NCBI GenBank assembly: GCA_018364455.1
Contig: JAGZLW010000014.1
Location: 1 to 47,913, forward strand
DNA from: Streptococcus mitis
GTDB lineage: Bacteria > Bacillota > Bacilli > Lactobacillales > Streptococcaceae
Reading direction: 5' to 3'
Length of the DNA: 47,913 nt
The position numbers were made by a program, and so were the translations under genes. The notes below the pieces were generated by a model. The model had not been told where the DNA came from and did no database searches. It worked only from the letters and a program-made list of their open reading frames with translations. Positions 45,328-47,913 of the stretch are shown here, piece after piece (position 1 is the first letter of the stretch; each line of letters opens with the position of its first letter).

Positions 45328-47733
45328 ATGCTTGTATCTTATAAATGGTTAAAAGAATTGGTGGACATTGATGTGCCATCACAAGAGTTGGCTGAAAAAA
45401 TGTCAACTACAGGGATCGAGGTAGAAGGTGTGGCATCACCTGCTGCTGGTCTCTCAAAAATTGTCGTCGGTGAGGTCTTGTCTTGCGAAGATGTGCCAGA
45501 AACTCACCTCCATGTTTGTCAGGTTAACGTTGGCGAAGAAGAAGCCCGTCAAATCGTCTGTGGTGCACCGAATGTGCGTGCTGGTATCAAGGTTATGGTG
45601 GCTCTTCCAGGAGCTCGCATCGCTGACAATTACAAGATCAAAAAAGGGAAAATCCGCGGTCTTGAGTCACTTGGGATGATCTGTTCACTTGGTGAATTGG
45701 GAATTTCTGACTCAGTTGTACCTAAGGAATTCGCAGATGGCATCCAAATCTTGCCAGAAAATGCCGTTCCAGGTGAGGATGTCTTCTCATACCTAGACTT
45801 GGATGATGAAATCATCGAACTTTCTATCACACCCAACCGTGCAGATGCCCTTTCTATGCGTGGGGTAGCTCACGAAGTAGCAGCTATCTACGATAAGGCA
45901 GTCAACTTTAAAGAATTTACTCTAACAGAAACTAATGAAGCTGTGGCAGATGCCCTTTCTGTGAGCATTGAGACAGACAAAGCGCCTTACTATGCCGCTC
46001 GTATCTTGGACAATGTGACTATTGCACCAAGTCCACAATGGTTGCAAAACCTCCTCATGAATGAAGGAATCCGTCCAATCAACAACGTAGTAGATGTGAC
46101 CAACTACATCCTTCTCTACTTTGGTCAGCCTATGCATGCCTTTGACTTGGATACCTTTGAAGGGACTGACATCCGTGTACGTGAAGCGCGTGCTGGTGAA
46201 AAATTGGTGACCTTGGATGGTGAAGAACGTGAATTGGACGTGAATGACTTAGTTATCACTGTCGCAGACAAGCCAGTAGCCCTTGCAGGTGTCATGGGCG
46301 GTCAAGCAACAGAAATCTCTGAGAAATCTAGTCGTGTCGTCCTTGAAGCTGCAGTCTTCAACGGAAAATCAATCCGTAAGACTAGCGGTCGCCTCAACCT
46401 TCGCTCGGAGTCCTCTTCTCGCTTTGAAAAAGGAATCAATGTGGCAACAGTCAATGAAGCCCTTGATGCGGCAGCTAGCATGATTGCAGAGCTTGCAGGT
46501 GCGACGGTGCGTAAAGGTATCGTTTCAGCGGGCGAGCTTGATACCTCTGATGTGGAAGTTTCTTCAACCCTTGCTGATGTTAACCGTGTCCTTGGTACAG
46601 AACTTTCTTACGCAGATGTAGAAGACGTCTTCCGTCGTCTTGGCTTTGGTCTTTCTGGAAATGCAGACAGCTTTACAGTCAGCGTACCACGTCGTCGTTG
46701 GGATATCACAATCGAAGCAGACCTCTTTGAAGAAATCGCTCGTATCTATGGTTATGACCGCTTGCCAACTAGCCTACCAAAAGACGATGGTACAGCTGGT
46801 GAATTGACAGCGACACAAAAACTCCGCCGTCAAGTTCGTACCATTGCTGAAGGGGCAGGTTTGACAGAAATCATCACCTACGCTCTGACAACTCCTGAAA
46901 AAGCAGTTGAGTTTACAGCTCAACCAAGTAACCTCACGGAACTCATGTGGCCAATGACAGTGGACCGTTCAGTCCTCCGTCAAAATATGGTGTCTGGTAT
47001 CCTTGATACTGTTGCTTACAACGTGGCTCGTAAGAACAGAAACTTGGCACTTTACGAGATTGGAAAAGTCTTTGAACAAACAGGAAATCCAAAAGAAGAA
47101 CTTCCAAATGAGATCAACAGCTTTGCCTTTGCCTTGACAGGCTTGGTTGCTGAAAAAGATTTCCAAACAGCAGCAGTTCCAGTTGATTTCTTCTATGCTA
47201 AAGGAATCCTTGAAGCTCTATTTGCTCGTTTGGGACTCCAAGTAACTTATACAGCAACATCTGAAATCGCTAGCCTTCATCCAGGGCGTGCAGCTGTGAT
47301 TTCACTGGGTGATCAAGTTCTTGGTTTCCTTGGTCAAGTACACCCAGTCACTGCTAAGGCCTACGATATTCCAGAAACTTATGTGGCTGAGCTCAACATT
47401 TCAGCCATCGAAGCAGCGCTTCAACCTGCTACTCCATTTGTGGAAATCACCAAATTCCCAGCAGTCAGCCGTGACGTTGCCCTTCTCCTCAAGGCAGAAG
47501 TCACTCACCAAGAAGTTGTAGATGCTATCCAAGCTGCTGGCGTGAAACGTTTGACAGATATCAAACTATTTGACGTCTTCTCAGGCGAAAAATTGGGCCT
47601 TGGTATGAAGTCGATGGCTTATAGCTTGACTTTCCAAAATCCAGAAGATAGCTTGACGGACGAAGAAGTAGCACGCTACATGGAAAAAATCCAAGCATCG
47701 CTTGAAGAAAAAGTCAATGCAGAAGTGCGTTAA
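45328..47733 (+). CDS. pheT: Phenylalanyl-tRNA synthetase beta subunit
   Basis: PheT forms the beta subunit of the synthetase and contributes tRNA binding and editing. The 801-residue protein has, in order, an EMAP-like tRNA-binding domain (about 40-150), the B3/B4 editing core (about 210-385, with RVREARAGEKLVTLDGEER and VMGG), the B5 domain (about 400-480), a synthetase-like core and the C-terminal FDX-ACB anticodon-binding domain (about 705-800, starting with FPAVSRDVALLL). The start follows the RBS TCTGGAG. No terminator of usual form follows; a 12-bp palindrome AAAACTAGTTTT lies at 47783-47794. Confidence 0.97.
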   Translation: MLVSYKWLKELVDIDVPSQELAEKMSTTGIEVEGVASPAAGLSKIVVGEVLSCEDVPETHLHVCQVNVGEEEARQIVCGAPNVRAGIKVMVALPGARIADNYKIKKGKIRGLESLGMICSLGELGISDSVVPKEFADGIQILPENAVPGEDVFSYLDLDDEIIELSITPNRADALSMRGVAHEVAAIYDKAVNFKEFTLTETNEAVADALSVSIETDKAPYYAARILDNVTIAPSPQWLQNLLMNEGIRPINNVVDVTNYILLYFGQPMHAFDLDTFEGTDIRVREARAGEKLVTLDGEERELDVNDLVITVADKPVALAGVMGGQATEISEKSSRVVLEAAVFNGKSIRKTSGRLNLRSESSSRFEKGINVATVNEALDAAASMIAELAGATVRKGIVSAGELDTSDVEVSSTLADVNRVLGTELSYADVEDVFRRLGFGLSGNADSFTVSVPRRRWDITIEADLFEEIARIYGYDRLPTSLPKDDGTAGELTATQKLRRQVRTIAEGAGLTEIITYALTTPEKAVEFTAQPSNLTELMWPMTVDRSVLRQNMVSGILDTVAYNVARKNRNLALYEIGKVFEQTGNPKEELPNEINSFAFALTGLVAEKDFQTAAVPVDFFYAKGILEALFARLGLQVTYTATSEIASLHPGRAAVISLGDQVLGFLGQVHPVTAKAYDIPETYVAELNISAIEAALQPATPFVEITKFPAVSRDVALLLKAEVTHQEVVDAIQAAGVKRLTDIKLFDVFSGEKLGLGMKSMAYSLTFQNPEDSLTDEEVARYMEKIQASLEEKVNAEVR

Positions 47734-47815
47734 GTTATTAGAGTTTGAAATGAAAGTTTAGACTTAAACATAAAAAACGAATAAAACTAGTTTTCTAGAC
47801 GGTTAGAATTCTATT

Positions 47816-47913
47816 GGCTCTTTGTCAACTGTAGTGGGTTGAAGAAAAGCTAAGCTCGAGAAAGGACAAAATTCGTCCTTTCTTTTTTGATGTTCAGAGC
47901 GATAAAAATCCTT
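47816..47913. mobile_element. Left end of an ISL3-family insertion sequence (cut by the window)
   Basis: The sequence starting GGCTCTTTGTCAACTGTAGT is recalled as the terminal end of ISL3-family elements such as IS1167 and IS1193 of streptococci. The next bases contain a hairpin AAAGGAC/GTCCTTT with a T run at 47860-47888, which also appears in those elements. The rest and the transposase lie beyond the window. Assignment is from memory and needs a database check. Confidence 0.6.
47860..47888 (+). terminator. Terminator inside the IS end, possibly ending the pheT transcript
   Basis: GAAAGGAC (47860-47867) pairs with GTCCTTTC (47875-47882) around a 7-nt loop, followed by TTTTTT. Confidence 0.75.

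Noticed and set aside
1..47913. CRISPR array, tRNA or rRNA genes, or prophage
   Set aside because: I saw no regularly spaced repeats of the CRISPR kind, no cloverleaf-like tRNA sequences ending in CCA, no rRNA-like stretches and no phage structural genes. A tRNA scan would be needed to be certain.

Overview
The window is a contiguous piece of a low-GC Gram-positive chromosome. It comes from a Mitis-group Streptococcus close to S. pneumoniae, S. mitis or S. oralis. The support is six BOX-type intergenic repeats, a cinA-recA-dinF competence locus with a sigma-X combox, extended -10 promoters and pneumococcus-like gene neighbourhoods. Species names, neighbourhood comparisons and family assignments rest on recall and reading by eye. 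No database search was run.

Region 1 (1-8.0 kb) is a competence and DNA-handling block: comM (fratricide immunity, with a candidate ComE site), tsaE, a GNAT acetyltransferase, the LCP-family lytR, then cinA-recA behind a perfect TACGAATA combox, dinF and a YebC-family regulator. In S. pneumoniae dinF is followed by lytA and, further on, ply; here yebC follows dinF directly, so this looks like the locus without that region. Region 2 (8.0-14.7 kb) has a small membrane protein, a MarR repressor with three repeated operators driving a heterodimeric ABC exporter, a PAP2 phosphatase, and a LytTR regulator paired with a LiaF-like membrane protein. Region 3 (14.7-22.5 kb) has rpmB, asp23-fakA (exogenous fatty-acid activation) and the branched-chain amino acid genes ilvB-ilvN-ilvC-hyp-ilvA, with a CodY-like box before ilvB and a BOX element abutting the ilvN stop codon.

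Region 4 (22.5-23.7 kb) is the least explained stretch. It holds a strong promoter and ribosome binding site followed by overlapping mini-ORFs, one encoding a 32-residue hydrophobic peptide with a possible antisense promoter. About 600 bp of apparently decayed DNA follows, then a 71-residue HTH-like protein. Region 5 (23.7-36 kb) carries glnQ/glnHP amino acid uptake, a DUF2207 membrane protein with a Gly-rich tail, uppP, dinB, pflB (with a cre-like site) and trkA-trkH potassium uptake. Region 6 (36-41.9 kb) has an S-adenosylmethionine hydrolase (DUF62) gene, an ECF transporter (UPF0397 S component, fused double ATPase, EcfT), a structured leader before trmL, and an unusually long FMN riboswitch controlling ribU. 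Region 7 (41.9-47.9 kb) has a second PAP2 gene, a ParB-like small protein overlapping a GNAT gene, and a T-box-controlled pheS-GNAT-pheT operon. The window stops about 100 bp into what looks like an ISL3-family insertion sequence.

Most of the content is ordinary core genome. The points most worth checking are the mini-ORF locus near 22.5 kb, the trmL leader RNA, the predicted leaderless tsaE and dinF transcripts, the triple MarR operator, the RBS hairpin before pheT, and the BOX insertions lying exactly at stop codons.
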